Positions 1-8,621 of a stretch of 64,000 nucleotides of DNA are shown piece after piece. The DNA comes from Alphaproteobacteria bacterium (GTDB taxonomy: Bacteria; Pseudomonadota; Alphaproteobacteria; Ferrovibrionales; Ferrovibrionaceae), in assembly GCA_947473805.1 (NCBI GenBank), contig CANJGB010000013.1, positions 1 to 64,000 on the forward strand, in the 5' to 3' direction. Position 1 is the first letter of the stretch, and each line of letters opens with the position of its first letter. The position numbers and the translations under genes were made by a program. The notes under the pieces were generated by a model that was not told the origin of the DNA, did not search any database, and worked only from the letters and a program-made list of their open reading frames with translations.

Positions 1-75
1 CATAGAGTTCCACTGTGAACATCCTTCCAGCCCCCCCCATGCCATTCAAAGGCATCGAGACGGCCTAACAGGACC

Positions 76-148
76 GGTACACTTTTGCGCCGCTATCAAA
101 AGGCGATCAATGCCGGTTCAGTGGTACACTTTGCACCCGCTGTTTATA
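76..148. repeat. Two imperfect direct repeats, possible insertion-sequence end
   Basis: Two copies of a GGTACACTTT(T)GC sequence begin at 76 and 123. The first continues GCGCCGCTAT and the second GCACCCGCTGTTTAT, so they match with small gaps. Multiple short terminal repeats of this kind are known at the ends of IS21-like and related elements. The second copy runs into the beginning of an HTH-like reading frame, as expected if an element had inserted into that gene. No transposase gene is visible because the window begins here, so the mobile-element origin is an inference. Confidence 0.35.
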
Positions 149-370
149 CTCGCCGAGGCGCTCGGGGTCAGCACTGCGCACCTGCTCAGGATGGCGCTCG
201 CGGAATACGACCCGAGTACGCTGGCTGTCATCGAGGATGTACTGACGGCGCTTGTGACCGAGAACGAGCGCGAGATCATCGCCCTGGTACGAGAAGCATC
301 GGGCGGATCAGATCCGGCTCTCGCAGGCAAACGGGGACGGGACCTCGTCACCGAGGCGTTCAAGGCATGA
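110..370 (+). pseudogene. Truncated helix-turn-helix (XRE-like) regulator fragment
   Basis: An 86-residue frame whose residues 10-45 (ILAEALGVSTAHLLRMAL and following) look like the second half of an XRE-type helix-turn-helix domain, followed by a charged helical tail. The usual first helices of the domain are missing. The first nine codons lie inside the repeated GGTACACTTT sequence, so the N-terminus was probably replaced by an insertion-sequence end. No good ribosome binding site precedes the ATG at 110, and the frame is open to the window edge without looking coding. I read it as a remnant; the alternative is a small free-standing regulator. The next gene has a comparable size and fold. 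Confidence 0.4.
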
Positions 371-466
371 AAATCTCAATCGGTATCTGAGCACCTGGCC
401 GTACCTGATCCGGAAACTAGGCCCGGATCGGCTTCAACACCCTCACCACGAAGAAAGCCTCACAAC

Positions 467-769
467 ATGTCCACCGCCACCAACAACCTGACTCCCGCCC
501 TAAAACTCCTCCGCAAGTCGCTACTCAAGGCCGGATTGCCGCCCGAGGAGCTCGCCGAAGAACTGAACGAGGAGCTCTCGCTGGTCGAACACTGGCTCGC
601 CGGAGATACCCCGATGCCGATGGCGGTCCTATCGACGATTGCGGTTCACTGCGGTCTGGATCAGATCGTGCTGATGAAGCAGTTCGGCAAAGAGTATCTC
701 GATGAGGGTATCAGCCACTTCTTGGAAGAACTGATCCGGGAGACGATTGTGAAGGCGAGCGCTGAATAG
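467..769 (+). CDS. Small HTH-like hypothetical protein
   Basis: A 100-residue, mostly helical, acidic protein. The segment around residues 15-65 (LLRKSLLKAGLPPEELAEEL, then a VEHWLAGDTPMP turn and a further helix) has the helix lengths and spacing of a lambda-repressor-like (XRE) DNA-binding domain: the AGLPPEELAEEL part would be helix 2/turn/helix 3 and the GDTPMP segment matches the G..xP turn seen in such domains. It lies 97 bp after another HTH-like fragment in the same direction, so the two may have belonged together. I do not recognise a named family. Target and role are unknown; a phage or plasmid-type regulator is plausible given the adjacent possible mobile-element end. Confidence 0.55.
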   Translation: MSTATNNLTPALKLLRKSLLKAGLPPEELAEELNEELSLVEHWLAGDTPMPMAVLSTIAVHCGLDQIVLMKQFGKEYLDEGISHFLEELIRETIVKASAE

Positions 770-1171
770 ACCGGGGCTACAGCTTGAGCGACTACGCTAT
801 CGGCAATCCATGCGATGCGTCGTCATATCGGCGGCGGCCGCCATCCGTCGGGTGGTCGATTGTCTCGCCACACGAAGCGGGTACGGTGAACCAGCGGGTC
901 AGGCTCTGGTGATGGAACTGGTTCGCCGCAGCCGAGCAGGCCGGAACCTCTGCGGGGCTGCCGCCGGACATACAGAAGGCCGGCAGCGATTAGGGCAACG
1001 GCGGAATCGGCGTACAGGAAGTATTCCATCGAACTTCAATCCTGATCGTTCGCGTCATTTCCCGGAGGGGTGTACCCCGTCAGTATGTCCCGAAGGGGTG
1101 TTACGATCGGCGTCCAAATCGGGATGTCGATTTCACCATAACCTATTGATATTAAAGGATATGTGGCCAAG
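770..1171. other. About 400 bp without a supported gene
   Basis: Reading frames here are short and have no recognisable composition or motifs; the 129-codon plus-strand frame and the 68-codon minus-strand frame look like chance frames in GC-rich DNA. A short inverted repeat GGGGT-GT-ACCCC lies at 1067-1078, and a related GGGGTGTTAC is found about 30 bp further on; neither can be assigned a function. The region lies just downstream (3' side) of the minus-strand tRNA-Gln, a common place for integrated or decayed mobile DNA. Confidence 0.4.
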
Positions 1172-1245
1172 TGGTTGGGGGACTAGGATTCGAACCTAGA
1201 CAACCAGAGTCAGAGTCTGGGGTCCTACCGTTAGACGATCCCCCA
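1172..1245 (-). tRNA. tRNA-Gln (anticodon CUG)
   Basis: Read on the minus strand, the 74-nt sequence folds as a complete tRNA. The acceptor stem TGGGGGA pairs with TCCCCCA, the discriminator base is A and the CCA end is encoded. The T-arm contains GGTTCGAATCC, and the anticodon stem CCAGA/TCTGG encloses the loop CTCTGAC, giving anticodon CTG for glutamine codon CAG. It stands alone between the HTH-like region and a small hypothetical gene. Confidence 0.96.
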
Positions 1246-1323
1246 ACAGGGCCGCCGGTCTGCCCGCAGGCAGGCGCCGTATATAAAAAGGGCCCCCTCC
1301 GAAGTCAAACTTTCCCGGCTGGC

Positions 1324-1515
1324 TCAGTGCGGGTGGCGGCGGGCGTAGCTGTGGGCGTCCTTCCGGGCCTCGTTCCGGGTCTTGGCGTCGCGCGCCTTGG
1401 CCTCGTACTCCTCGGCCAGGGCTTCAAGCTCGCGGATCACCCGCTCGTCGTAGCTGCCATCGGCCAGACGGCGGCACTGGGCCGCCCGCTCCATGAAATA
1501 AGTCGTCTTTTCCAT
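1324..1515 (-). CDS. Small hypothetical protein, alphaproteobacterial type
   Basis: A 63-residue helical, charged protein. It contains a MERAAQCRRLADGSYD segment and an ELEALAEEYEAKARD helix. Short proteins with an ERAxxCRRLA core are frequent in Alphaproteobacteria and have no known function; this resemblance is from memory rather than a search. The gene stands alone between the tRNA-Gln and the repeat array. A cysteine at position 14 is the only one. Codon use fits the neighbourhood. Function unknown. Confidence 0.6.
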   Translation of the reverse strand: MEKTTYFMERAAQCRRLADGSYDERVIRELEALAEEYEAKARDAKTRNEARKDAHSYARRHPH

Positions 1516-1755
1516 GACAGCCCAACGGCCAGCCGCCGCGGAATATCCCTGTCACGGGAAAAAGTCACAGGATTGAGGGTTGATAATATTCCTACCGATA
1601 ATCATGTGAGGGGGGCTGCCCCAGCGGGGCGGCGCCCGTTCTTGCTCATGGTCGATCCGTCGTCACCCTGCCGCGTGCGCGGCAGCGGTCAATTTCGCGG
1701 TTTTTTCACCGGTTTTCGGACAATATCGAGGTGAATCAGGGACTTGGCGCTTTTT
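1516..1755. other. Intergenic stretch without a gene
   Basis: No supported reading frame. Around 1609-1636 lies a GC-rich imperfect inverted repeat (GGGCTGCCCC / GGGGCGGCGCCC with an AGC loop) that could form an RNA hairpin, but it has no following T-run on either strand. The part next to the 21-bp repeats has runs of T (around 1702-1708) and nothing else recognisable. Confidence 0.4.
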
Positions 1756-1860
1756 GAAACGCCCGCGAAACTCACCAAAGCGTCCCTGAAACTCACCTAA
1801 ACGCCACCGAAACTCACCCAAACCCGCTCGAAACTGCACCAAACGCCCGCGAAACAGCCC
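1756..1860. repeat. Array of about five imperfect 21-bp direct repeats
   Basis: The core GAAAC(T)(C/G) recurs at 1767, 1788, 1809, 1830 and 1851, exactly 21 bp apart, with an additional half-period copy at 1756. The consensus unit is GAAACTCACCnAAnCGCCnnC; the first three copies share the ten bases GAAACTCACC. It begins two bases beyond the stop codon of the oxoprolinase gene. A 21-bp period is two helical turns, so the cores face the same side of DNA. On the minus strand one frame reads as a seven-residue repeat, but that frame has no other support. The function is unknown. Confidence 0.85.
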
Positions 1861-1862
1861 CC

Positions 1863-4800
1863 TTACGCCTTGCCGAACCCGCCGCCGCCCGGGGTGCGCA
1901 CGGTGAAGGTGTCGCCGGGTGCCATGTCGGCGCTGCCATTGCCGGCCCCGTCGCCGTGCAGGGCCTCCCGCGTCCCGTCGGCCCGTTCCACCCACTGCTC
2001 GCCCAGCGCGCCGGGCGCGCCGCCGTCCAGGCCGAACGGCGGCAGGCGGCGGTGGCTGGACAACAGGCTGACATTCATCGGCGCCAGGAAGCGCAGGCGC
2101 CGCTCCACCCCGTCGCCGCCCCGGTGCCTGCCCGCGCCGCCGGAGTTCGGGCGCAGCGCGAACCGCTCCAGCAGAACCGGGAAGCGGTGTTCCAGCACTT
2201 CAGGGTCGGTCAGCCTGGAATTGGTCATGTGCGTCTGCACGCCGCTGGCGCCGTCGAACGTGGGCCCCGCGCCGGCGCCGCCCGCGATGGTCTCGTAATA
2301 CTGGTGCCGCGCGTCGCCGAAGGTCAGGTTGTTCATCGTGCCCTGCGCCGCCGCGACAACGCCCAACGCGCCGAAAATCGCGTCCGTCACGTACTGGCTG
2401 GTCTCCACATTGCCGGCCACGACCGCCGCCGGGTAGCGCGGGTTCAGCATGCAGCCCTCGGGCACGATGACCGTCAGCGGTTTCAGGCAGCCGGCATTGA
2501 GCGGAATGTCCGCATCCACCAGGCAGCGAAACGCGTACAGCACCGCCGCCATGGCGACCGAGCGCGGCGCGTTGTAATTGCCGGCATGCTGGGGCGAGGT
2601 GCCGGTGAAGTCGATGACCGCCGCGCGCGCTTTCCTGTCGATGCTCACGCGCACGGCAATCTCCGCGCCGTCGTCCATGCGATAGGTGAAGGCGCCGTCG
2701 CGCAGGCGGTCGATCACGCGGCGCACGCTCTCCGCCGCATTGTCCTGCACATGGCCCATATAGGCCTGCACGACATCCAGGCCGTGGCGCTGCACCGCGT
2801 GGCGCAGTTCCTGCGCGCCCTTTTCGCACGCCGCGATCTGCGCCTTCAGGTCGGCGACGTTCTGGTCGGGGTTGCGCGCCGGCCACGCGCCGCTGCCCAG
2901 CTTGGCGCGCACACCGTCTTCCAGGAAGCGGCCACCCGCCACGATGGGCAGGCAGTCGAACAGTACGCCTTCCTCGTCCACATGCGTCGAGTTCGGCGGC
3001 ATCGAGCCCGGCGTCAGGCCGCCGATATCCGCGTGGTGGCCGCGCGCCGCGGTGAAGAACAGCAGGTCGCGGTTCTCGGCGTCGAACACCGGCGCGATGA
3101 CCGTGACATCGGGCAGGTGGGTGCCGCCGGCATAGGGCGCGTTCAGCGCGAACACGTCGCCGGGTTTTATGTTGCCGCCGCGCCGGTCGATGATGGTGCG
3201 CACGCTCTCGCCCATCGAGCCCAGGTGCACCGGCATGTGCGGCGCATTGGCGATCAGCGCGCCGTCGCGGTCGAACAGGGCGCAGCTGAAGTCCAGCCGC
3301 TCCTTGATGTTGACCGAGTGCGCGGTCTTCTCCAGCACCGCGCCCATCTGCTCGGCGATGGACATGAACAGGTTGTTGAAGATTTCGAGGCGCACCGGAT
3401 CGACGGTGGTGCCGAGCGCCGTGCGGGCGGGCAGGGGAGTGACACGGCGGATGACGATGTTGTCGCGCGCATCGCGTGCGGCCCGCCAGCCCGGCTCGAC
3501 CACGATGGTCCCGGTCGGCTCCAGGATGACGGCAGGTCCGTCGAGTGCGTCGGGCAGGGCGTCGCGGTGCACGAACGGCGTGTCCCGCCACGCCCCGCCG
3601 AAATAGCAGCGGCGCGTAACGGCGTCGCGCCGCGTCGTTGCGGGGCGTGTGGATGATGTGTCGATGCTGGCGCCGGCGGCGACAACCTCGACCGCGACGG
3701 CGGCGGCGATCAGCGTGCGGCCCGGCGTGGTGAAGCCGTAGCGCTGCCGGTGCGCCGCCTCGAACGCCGCAGGGGCGTTCGCACCGAAGGCGACAACCAG
3801 CGTGGAGTCCGAACCCGCGTAACGGAGATGGAGGTAGCGATGGGTTTCTAGCGGCTGGTCGGTCTGTGTGCGCATCGCGCCCTCGGCCTCGCGGGCCAGG
3901 TCGTCGAGCGCCCTGGCGATGGCGGGCTGGTTCGCGTCAACGAGGTCCAGTTCGACCGTGCGTTCGCGCAGGGTGCGCTGCTCGGCCAGGCCGATGCCAT
4001 AGGCCGACAGCACGCCCGCATGCGGGTGCAGCAGCACCGTCGTCATGCCCAGCGCGTCGGCGACCAGGCAGGCATGCTGCCCGCCCGCGCCGCCGAAGCA
4101 GGCCAGCGCATAGGTCGCGACGTCATAGCCGCGCGCCACCGAGATCTTCTTGATCGCGTTGGCCATGTTGTCCACCGCGACGGCGAGGAAGCCCTCGGCC
4201 ACCGCCTCGCCGCCGATAGTGGCGAACTTGGCGCGCACCGTGTCGGCGTCCAGCGGCTCGTCGCCGCCGGGGCCGAACAGGCGGGGGAAGAAGTCGGGCT
4301 GCAGCCGGCCCAGCATGACGTTGCAGTCGGTGATGGTCAGTGGCCCGCCGCGGCGATAGCAGGCGGGGCCCGGGTCGGCGCCGGCGCTGTCGGGGCCGAC
4401 GCGGAAGCGCCCGCCATCGACGTGCAGGATCGAGCCGCCGCCGGCCGCCACCGTGTTGACCGCCAGCATCGGCGCCCGCAGGCGCACGCCGGCGACCACG
4501 GTTTCGAAGACGCGCTCGTACTCGCCGGCGAAGTGGCACACGTCGGTCGAGGTGCCGCCCATGTCGAAGCCGATGATGCGGTCGAACCCGGCCAGGCCGC
4601 TGGTCTTCACCACGCCGACCACGCCGCCCGCCGGACCCGACAGGATGGAGTCCTTGCCGCGGAACGCGCGCGCATCGGCCAGGCCGCCGTTCGACTGCAT
4701 GAAGTACAGCCTGGTGCCTATGAGTTCGCCTGCCACCCGGTCCACGTAGCGGCGCAGCACCGGCGAGACATAGGCGTCCACCACCGCGGTGTCGCCGCGG

Positions 4801-5396
4801 CTGACGAACTTCATCAGCGGGTTGACTTCGTGGCTGGCCGACACCTGGGTGAAGCCGATGTCGCGCGCCAGTTTTGCCACGGCGCGCTCATGCGCGGTGA
4901 AGCGGTAGCCGTGCATGAAGCAGATGGCGCAGGCGCGAATGCCCGAGTCATACGCCGCCTGCAGGTCGCGCCGCGCGGCGTCCAGGTCCGGCGCCTCCAA
5001 CATGGTGCCGTCGGCCATCACGCGCTCGTTGACCTCGACCACGCGCTCGTACAGCAGGTCGGGCAACTGGATGTCGAGGGCGAACAGTTTCGGCCGCGCC
5101 TGGTAGCCGATGCGCAGGCCGTCGGCGAAGCCCCGGGTGACGACCAGCAGCGTGCGGTCGCCCTTGCGCTCCAGCAGCGCGTTGGTCGCGACCGTGGTCC
5201 CCATCTTGACCTCGGCGATGGCGTCGGGCGTCAACGCGCCGCCCAGCAGGTCGCGAATGCCCTGCACGGCGGCGTCGGTATAGCGGCCGGGATTTTCGGA
5301 CAGCAGCTTGTGCGTCACGATGCCGCCATCGGGCCGGCGGCCGACAATGTCGGTAAACGTGCCGCCGCGGTCGATCCAGAACTGCCATTTCGTCAT
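1863..5396 (-). CDS. Hydantoinase/5-oxoprolinase family protein (HyuA-HyuB fusion)
   Basis: A 1177-residue protein joining the two halves of ATP-dependent oxoprolinase/N-methylhydantoinase enzymes, which open cyclic amides such as 5-oxoproline at the cost of ATP. The N-terminal domain begins with [11 protein letters not shown] (residues 9-19). A second nucleotide-binding signature, [11 protein letters not shown], lies near residue 275. The HyuB-type half begins near residue 669 with [14 protein letters not shown] and contains the [14 protein letters not shown] segment. The length agrees with fused 5-oxoprolinases (about 1200-1290). The ATG at 5396 was chosen because it directly precedes the conserved start; the open frame continues upstream but only as antisense of the next gene. 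Substrate (5-oxoproline or a hydantoin) cannot be decided. It stands alone and is followed by the 21-bp repeats. Confidence 0.93.
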   Translation of the reverse strand: MTKWQFWIDRGGTFTDIVGRRPDGGIVTHKLLSENPGRYTDAAVQGIRDLLGGALTPDAIAEVKMGTTVATNALLERKGDRTLLVVTRGFADGLRIGYQARPKLFALDIQLPDLLYERVVEVNERVMADGTMLEAPDLDAARRDLQAAYDSGIRACAICFMHGYRFTAHERAVAKLARDIGFTQVSASHEVNPLMKFVSRGDTAVVDAYVSPVLRRYVDRVAGELIGTRLYFMQSNGGLADARAFRGKDSILSGPAGGVVGVVKTSGLAGFDRIIGFDMGGTSTDVCHFAGEYERVFETVVAGVRLRAPMLAVNTVAAGGGSILHVDGGRFRVGPDSAGADPGPACYRRGGPLTITDCNVMLGRLQPDFFPRLFGPGGDEPLDADTVRAKFATIGGEAVAEGFLAVAVDNMANAIKKISVARGYDVATYALACFGGAGGQHACLVADALGMTTVLLHPHAGVLSAYGIGLAEQRTLRERTVELDLVDANQPAIARALDDLAREAEGAMRTQTDQPLETHRYLHLRYAGSDSTLVVAFGANAPAAFEAAHRQRYGFTTPGRTLIAAAVAVEVVAAGASIDTSSTRPATTRRDAVTRRCYFGGAWRDTPFVHRDALPDALDGPAVILEPTGTIVVEPGWRAARDARDNIVIRRVTPLPARTALGTTVDPVRLEIFNNLFMSIAEQMGAVLEKTAHSVNIKERLDFSCALFDRDGALIANAPHMPVHLGSMGESVRTIIDRRGGNIKPGDVFALNAPYAGGTHLPDVTVIAPVFDAENRDLLFFTAARGHHADIGGLTPGSMPPNSTHVDEEGVLFDCLPIVAGGRFLEDGVRAKLGSGAWPARNPDQNVADLKAQIAACEKGAQELRHAVQRHGLDVVQAYMGHVQDNAAESVRRVIDRLRDGAFTYRMDDGAEIAVRVSIDRKARAAVIDFTGTSPQHAGNYNAPRSVAMAAVLYAFRCLVDADIPLNAGCLKPLTVIVPEGCMLNPRYPAAVVAGNVETSQYVTDAIFGALGVVAAAQGTMNNLTFGDARHQYYETIAGGAGAGPTFDGASGVQTHMTNSRLTDPEVLEHRFPVLLERFALRPNSGGAGRHRGGDGVERRLRFLAPMNVSLLSSHRRLPPFGLDGGAPGALGEQWVERADGTREALHGDGAGNGSADMAPGDTFTVRTPGGGGFGKA

Positions 5397-5462
5397 GGGT
5401 GCAGAAAACCACGACCGCTCGCGCGCGACAATCCGCCCGCGACCCGCTAAGGTCGGGACCAT

Positions 5463-6215
5463 ATGTCGATCTGGGGCAAAATCATCGGGGGGGCCGCTGG
5501 CTTTGCGCTGGGTGGGCCGTTGGGGGCGCTGATCGGCGGCCTCGCGGGCCACGCGGTCGATGTCCTGCGCGAGGAAGTCGGGTCCGCCGAGACGCGCGAC
5601 GGCACGCGCGAGATCGCCTTCACGGTGGGCGTCATCGCCCTCTCGGCCAAGATGGCCAAGGTGGACGGCACCGTCACCGGGTCCGAGGAGGCGATGTTCC
5701 GCCGCCTGTTCCAGGTGCCGCCCGAGGAACAGCGCAACGTCGCCCGAATCTTCGACCTGGCCAAGCAGGACGCGCAGGGTTTCGAGGCCTATGCCCGCCA
5801 GATCGCCCGCCTGTTCCCGCCGGCCGCGCCGGTGCTGGAGGATTTGCTGGGCGCCCTGTTCAAGATCGCGCTGGCCGACCGCCGGCTGCATCCGTCCGAG
5901 GAAGACTATCTGCGCGCGGTGGCCGACATCTTCGGTTTCGATGCCGCGGCCTTTGCGCGCATCCGTGCCCTGCATGCCGGGCCCGACGAGGGCGACCCCT
6001 GGCACATCCTGGGCGTCGCGCCCGGCGCGTCGCCCGCGGCGGTGAAACAGGCGTGGCGGCAGCTGGCGGCAGAGCACCATCCCGACCGGCTGGTGGCGCA
6101 GGGCATGCCGGCCGAGCTGGTCCACCAGGCGACCGACAAGCTGGCACGCATCAACGACGCCTATGACCGGATCGAGAAGCTGCTGCGCCAGCGGTCGCCG
6201 GTCGGCGCCAATTGA
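5463..6215 (+). CDS. DjlA-like protein: TerB domain plus C-terminal J domain
   Basis: A 250-residue protein. Residues 5-35 form a glycine-rich hydrophobic segment ([21 protein letters not shown]) that resembles a membrane-inserting glycine-zipper segment. Residues 50-170 are a helical TerB-type domain. Residues 178-245 are a J domain with the HPD motif at 206-208 that stimulates the ATPase of DnaK. This order is that of DjlA, a membrane-anchored DnaK co-chaperone. The gene is divergent from the oxoprolinase gene and overlaps the start of the amidase gene, so the two are probably co-transcribed. The role of the pair is not known; envelope stress is a guess. Confidence 0.88.
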   Translation: MSIWGKIIGGAAGFALGGPLGALIGGLAGHAVDVLREEVGSAETRDGTREIAFTVGVIALSAKMAKVDGTVTGSEEAMFRRLFQVPPEEQRNVARIFDLAKQDAQGFEAYARQIARLFPPAAPVLEDLLGALFKIALADRRLHPSEEDYLRAVADIFGFDAAAFARIRALHAGPDEGDPWHILGVAPGASPAAVKQAWRQLAAEHHPDRLVAQGMPAELVHQATDKLARINDAYDRIEKLLRQRSPVGAN

Positions 6216-6925
6216 AGTCGCCCAGTCACGACGCCCGGCCCGACGGCCAGGCGATCGACATGGTCGTCCTCCATTATACCGGCATGCCGACCGGTACAGC
6301 GGCGCTGGAACGCCTGTGCGACCCCACGGCGAAGGTCAGCGCCCACTGGTTCATCGATGAGGATGGCACCGTCACTGCGCTGGTCGATGAGGGTCGCCGC
6401 GCCTGGCACGCGGGGGTTGGCAGCTGGCAGCGGGCCACCGACCTGAATACCCGTTCCATAGGCATCGAGCTGGTCAACCCTGGCCATGACTGGGGCTATC
6501 GCGATTTCCCGGCCCGGCAGATGGCGGCACTGCGCGACCTTCTGGCCGGCATCGTCGCCCGCCACGGAATCCCGCGCGGGCGTATCCTGGGCCATTCCGA
6601 CGTCGCGCCCCTGCGCAAGCAGGACCCGGGCGAGCGGTTCGACTGGGCCAGCCTGGCAGGCGCGGGCTATGGCCTCTGGCCGGCGCCGGACTACGCCCCC
6701 AGCCCGAATGCCCCGGCTTTGGGGCCCGGTCAGAGCGGCCCGGCGGTGCTGAACCTGCAGATCGCGCTGGATGCCATCGGCTATGGCATCGAAGGTACCG
6801 GCCTGTACGATCCGGTGACGGAGCAGGTGGTGACCGCCTTCCAGCGGCACTTCCGGCAAAGTGGGGTGGACGGCGTCGCCGACCCCGAAACCACCAGCCT
6901 GATCCACCACCTGGCCACCCGATAG
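6212..6925 (+). CDS. N-acetylmuramoyl-L-alanine amidase (AmpD-like) with peptidoglycan-binding domain
   Basis: A 237-residue enzyme of the Amidase_2 family, which cleaves the bond between N-acetylmuramic acid and L-alanine of muropeptides. The zinc ligands expected for AmpD are visible: His21 in VVLHYT, His128 in LGHSD and Asp138 in KQDPG. Residues 175-235 form a PG_binding_1 domain ([16 protein letters not shown]...[10 protein letters not shown]). No signal peptide is seen, which suggests a cytosolic recycling enzyme, although the binding domain hints at contact with the wall. The TTG start at 6212 overlaps the TGA of the preceding gene (TTGA), so translational coupling is likely. Confidence 0.9.
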   Translation: MKSPSHDARPDGQAIDMVVLHYTGMPTGTAALERLCDPTAKVSAHWFIDEDGTVTALVDEGRRAWHAGVGSWQRATDLNTRSIGIELVNPGHDWGYRDFPARQMAALRDLLAGIVARHGIPRGRILGHSDVAPLRKQDPGERFDWASLAGAGYGLWPAPDYAPSPNAPALGPGQSGPAVLNLQIALDAIGYGIEGTGLYDPVTEQVVTAFQRHFRQSGVDGVADPETTSLIHHLATR

Positions 6926-7006
6926 CGCCTTGTCCGGCAAGGGCGCTTTGTTATAGTGCCGGCAGATTCGGGGCCACGCGCCCAAAGCCTTCGTAGGGGA
7001 TCAGCC

Positions 7007-7159
7007 ATGTCGAGCGTTCAGTCGTCCGAAACGTCCCATCCTGCCATGGACATGGCGGCGCACCGCCACACCTGGGAAGGGTTCGTGAAGCTGGTGAAGT
7101 GGGGCTCGGTCTCGGTGGTGGTCCTGCTGATCCTTATGGCCATCTTCCTGGTCCACTAG
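7007..7159 (+). CDS. aa3-type cytochrome c oxidase subunit IV-like small membrane protein
   Basis: A 50-residue protein with a hydrophilic N-terminus, the segment HRHTWEGFVKLVKWGS and one membrane helix (residues 33-48) ending in FLVH. This matches the bacterial aa3-type cytochrome c oxidase subunit IV family (COX4_pro_2), a single-helix accessory subunit of proton-pumping oxidases. The ATG at 7007 follows a TAGGGGA ribosome binding site; a longer frame begins upstream without one. It lies 15 bp before pntAA, an arrangement I recall from other Rhodospirillales-type genomes. No other oxidase gene is in the window. Confidence 0.85.
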   Translation: MSSVQSSETSHPAMDMAAHRHTWEGFVKLVKWGSVSVVVLLILMAIFLVH

Positions 7160-7174
7160 GCCAACCCACACCCC

Positions 7175-8311
7175 ATGAAAATCGCCATCCCGAAGGAGCG
7201 CCGTTCCGGCGAACGGCGCGTCGCGGCCTCGGCCGAGACGGTCAAGAAGCTCGTGGCGCTGGGCGCCCAGGTCGAGGTCGAGACCGGCGCCGGTCTAGCC
7301 GCCGACATGCCCGACCAGGTGTTTATCGACGCTGGCGCGACCATTGCCAGCCACGAGGGCGCGGTCTGGCATGACGCCGACATGATCCTGAAGGTGCAGC
7401 GTCCGCTCGACGACGAGATGGCGCTGATGAAAAAGGGCGCGGTCCTCGTTGCCATGCTGCAGCCGCTGCAGCAGCGCGACCAGGTCAAGGCCTATGCCGC
7501 CGGTGGCCTGACGGCCTTCGCCATGGAACTGATGCCGCGGATCACGCGCGCGCAGTCGATGGACGTGCTGTCGTCGCAGTCGAACCTGGCCGGCTACAAG
7601 GCCGTGCTGGACGGTGTGCAGAATTTCGGCCGCGCCATGCCGATGATGATGACGCCGGCCGGCACCATCGCCCCGGCGCGCGTGTTCATCATGGGCGTCG
7701 GCGTCGCCGGCCTGCAGGCCATTGCGACGGCCCGCCGTCTGGGCGCGGTCGTCACCGCGACCGACGTGCGTCCGGCGACCAAGGAACAGGTCGAGAGTCT
7801 GGGCGCGAAGTTCATCGGCGTGGACGACGAGGAGTCGCGCGCGTCGCAGACGGCCGGCGGCTACGCCAAGGAAATGTCGGCGGCGTACAAGGCGAAGCAG
7901 GCCGTGCTGATCGCCGAGCACATCAAGAAGCAGGACATGGTCATCACCACGGCCCTGATCCCCGGCCGCCCGGCGCCCGTGCTGGTCACCGAGGATATGG
8001 TCCGCAGCATGAAGCCCGGCTCGGTCATCGTCGATCTCGCGGTGGAGGCGGGCGGCAATTGCCCGTTGTCGCGTGCGGGCGAGGTGGTCGATTTCCACGG
8101 CGTGAAGCTGGTCGGCTACACCAACGTGCCGGGCCGCGTGCCGGTCGATGCATCGAACCTGTATGCCAAGAACCTGTGGAATTTCCTGTCGCCGCACTGG
8201 GACAAGGAAGCCAAGACGTTCAAGTTCAAGTGGGAAGACGAAACCGTTGCCGGCACCTGCGTGGCGCGCGACGGTGCGGTCGTCCACCCGCTGCTGAAGG
8301 AAGGAGCCTGA
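7175..8311 (+). CDS. pntAA: NAD(P) transhydrogenase subunit alpha part 1 (domain I)
   Basis: A 378-residue soluble NAD(H)-binding subunit of proton-translocating transhydrogenase, which passes hydride between NADH and NADP+ using the proton gradient. The conserved start MKIAIPKERRSGERRVAAS and the Rossmann segment FIMGVGVAGLQAIATARRLGA (residues about 171-191) are typical, as is the RPATKEQVESLGAKF loop. The subunit ends before the membrane domain, as in the three-subunit enzyme of Rhodospirillum rubrum. The following pntAB begins six bases after the stop, and pntB follows directly, so these are one operon. Confidence 0.97.
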   Translation: MKIAIPKERRSGERRVAASAETVKKLVALGAQVEVETGAGLAADMPDQVFIDAGATIASHEGAVWHDADMILKVQRPLDDEMALMKKGAVLVAMLQPLQQRDQVKAYAAGGLTAFAMELMPRITRAQSMDVLSSQSNLAGYKAVLDGVQNFGRAMPMMMTPAGTIAPARVFIMGVGVAGLQAIATARRLGAVVTATDVRPATKEQVESLGAKFIGVDDEESRASQTAGGYAKEMSAAYKAKQAVLIAEHIKKQDMVITTALIPGRPAPVLVTEDMVRSMKPGSVIVDLAVEAGGNCPLSRAGEVVDFHGVKLVGYTNVPGRVPVDASNLYAKNLWNFLSPHWDKEAKTFKFKWEDETVAGTCVARDGAVVHPLLKEGA

Positions 8312-8317
8312 TGCGCC

Positions 8318-8614
8318 ATGCATGACATCTATTCCTTCGTGTCGCTGCTGACCGTCTTCGTGATGGCCTGCTTTGTCGGCTACTATGTTGTGTGGAGCGT
8401 AACGCCCGCGCTGCACACCCCGCTGATGAGCGTCACCAACGCGATCTCGTCGGTCATCATTGTCGGCGCGCTGATCGCCGCCGGCGCCAGCGCCCGGTTC
8501 GACGCCTCGAAGCTGTACGGCCTGGCCGCCATCGTGCTGGCCGCGATCAACATTTTCGGCGGCTTCGTGGTCACCGCGCGCATGCTGGCGATGTACAAGA
8601 AGAAAGCGAAGTGA
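8318..8614 (+). CDS. pntAB: NAD(P) transhydrogenase subunit alpha part 2 (membrane domain)
   Basis: A 98-residue integral membrane protein with three hydrophobic helices (about residues 7-28, 41-58 and 66-86) and the segment LHTPLMSVTNAISSVI, which is conserved in domain II of transhydrogenase alpha subunits. It provides part of the proton channel together with PntB. The short length is what is expected when the alpha chain is split in two. It lies between pntAA and pntB with gaps of six and seven bases. Confidence 0.95.
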   Translation: MHDIYSFVSLLTVFVMACFVGYYVVWSVTPALHTPLMSVTNAISSVIIVGALIAAGASARFDASKLYGLAAIVLAAINIFGGFVVTARMLAMYKKKAK

Positions 8615-8621
8615 GCACGGC

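Noticed and set aside
1756-1860. CRISPR array
   Set aside because: The repeats are imperfect, the period is only 21 bp with no spacer-sized unique sequences, and no cas genes are near.
5397-6125. Upstream extension of the oxoprolinase frame by more than 240 codons
   Set aside because: It is antisense to the TerB/J-domain gene, which has clear motifs; the conserved N-terminus of the enzyme begins at the ATG at 5396.
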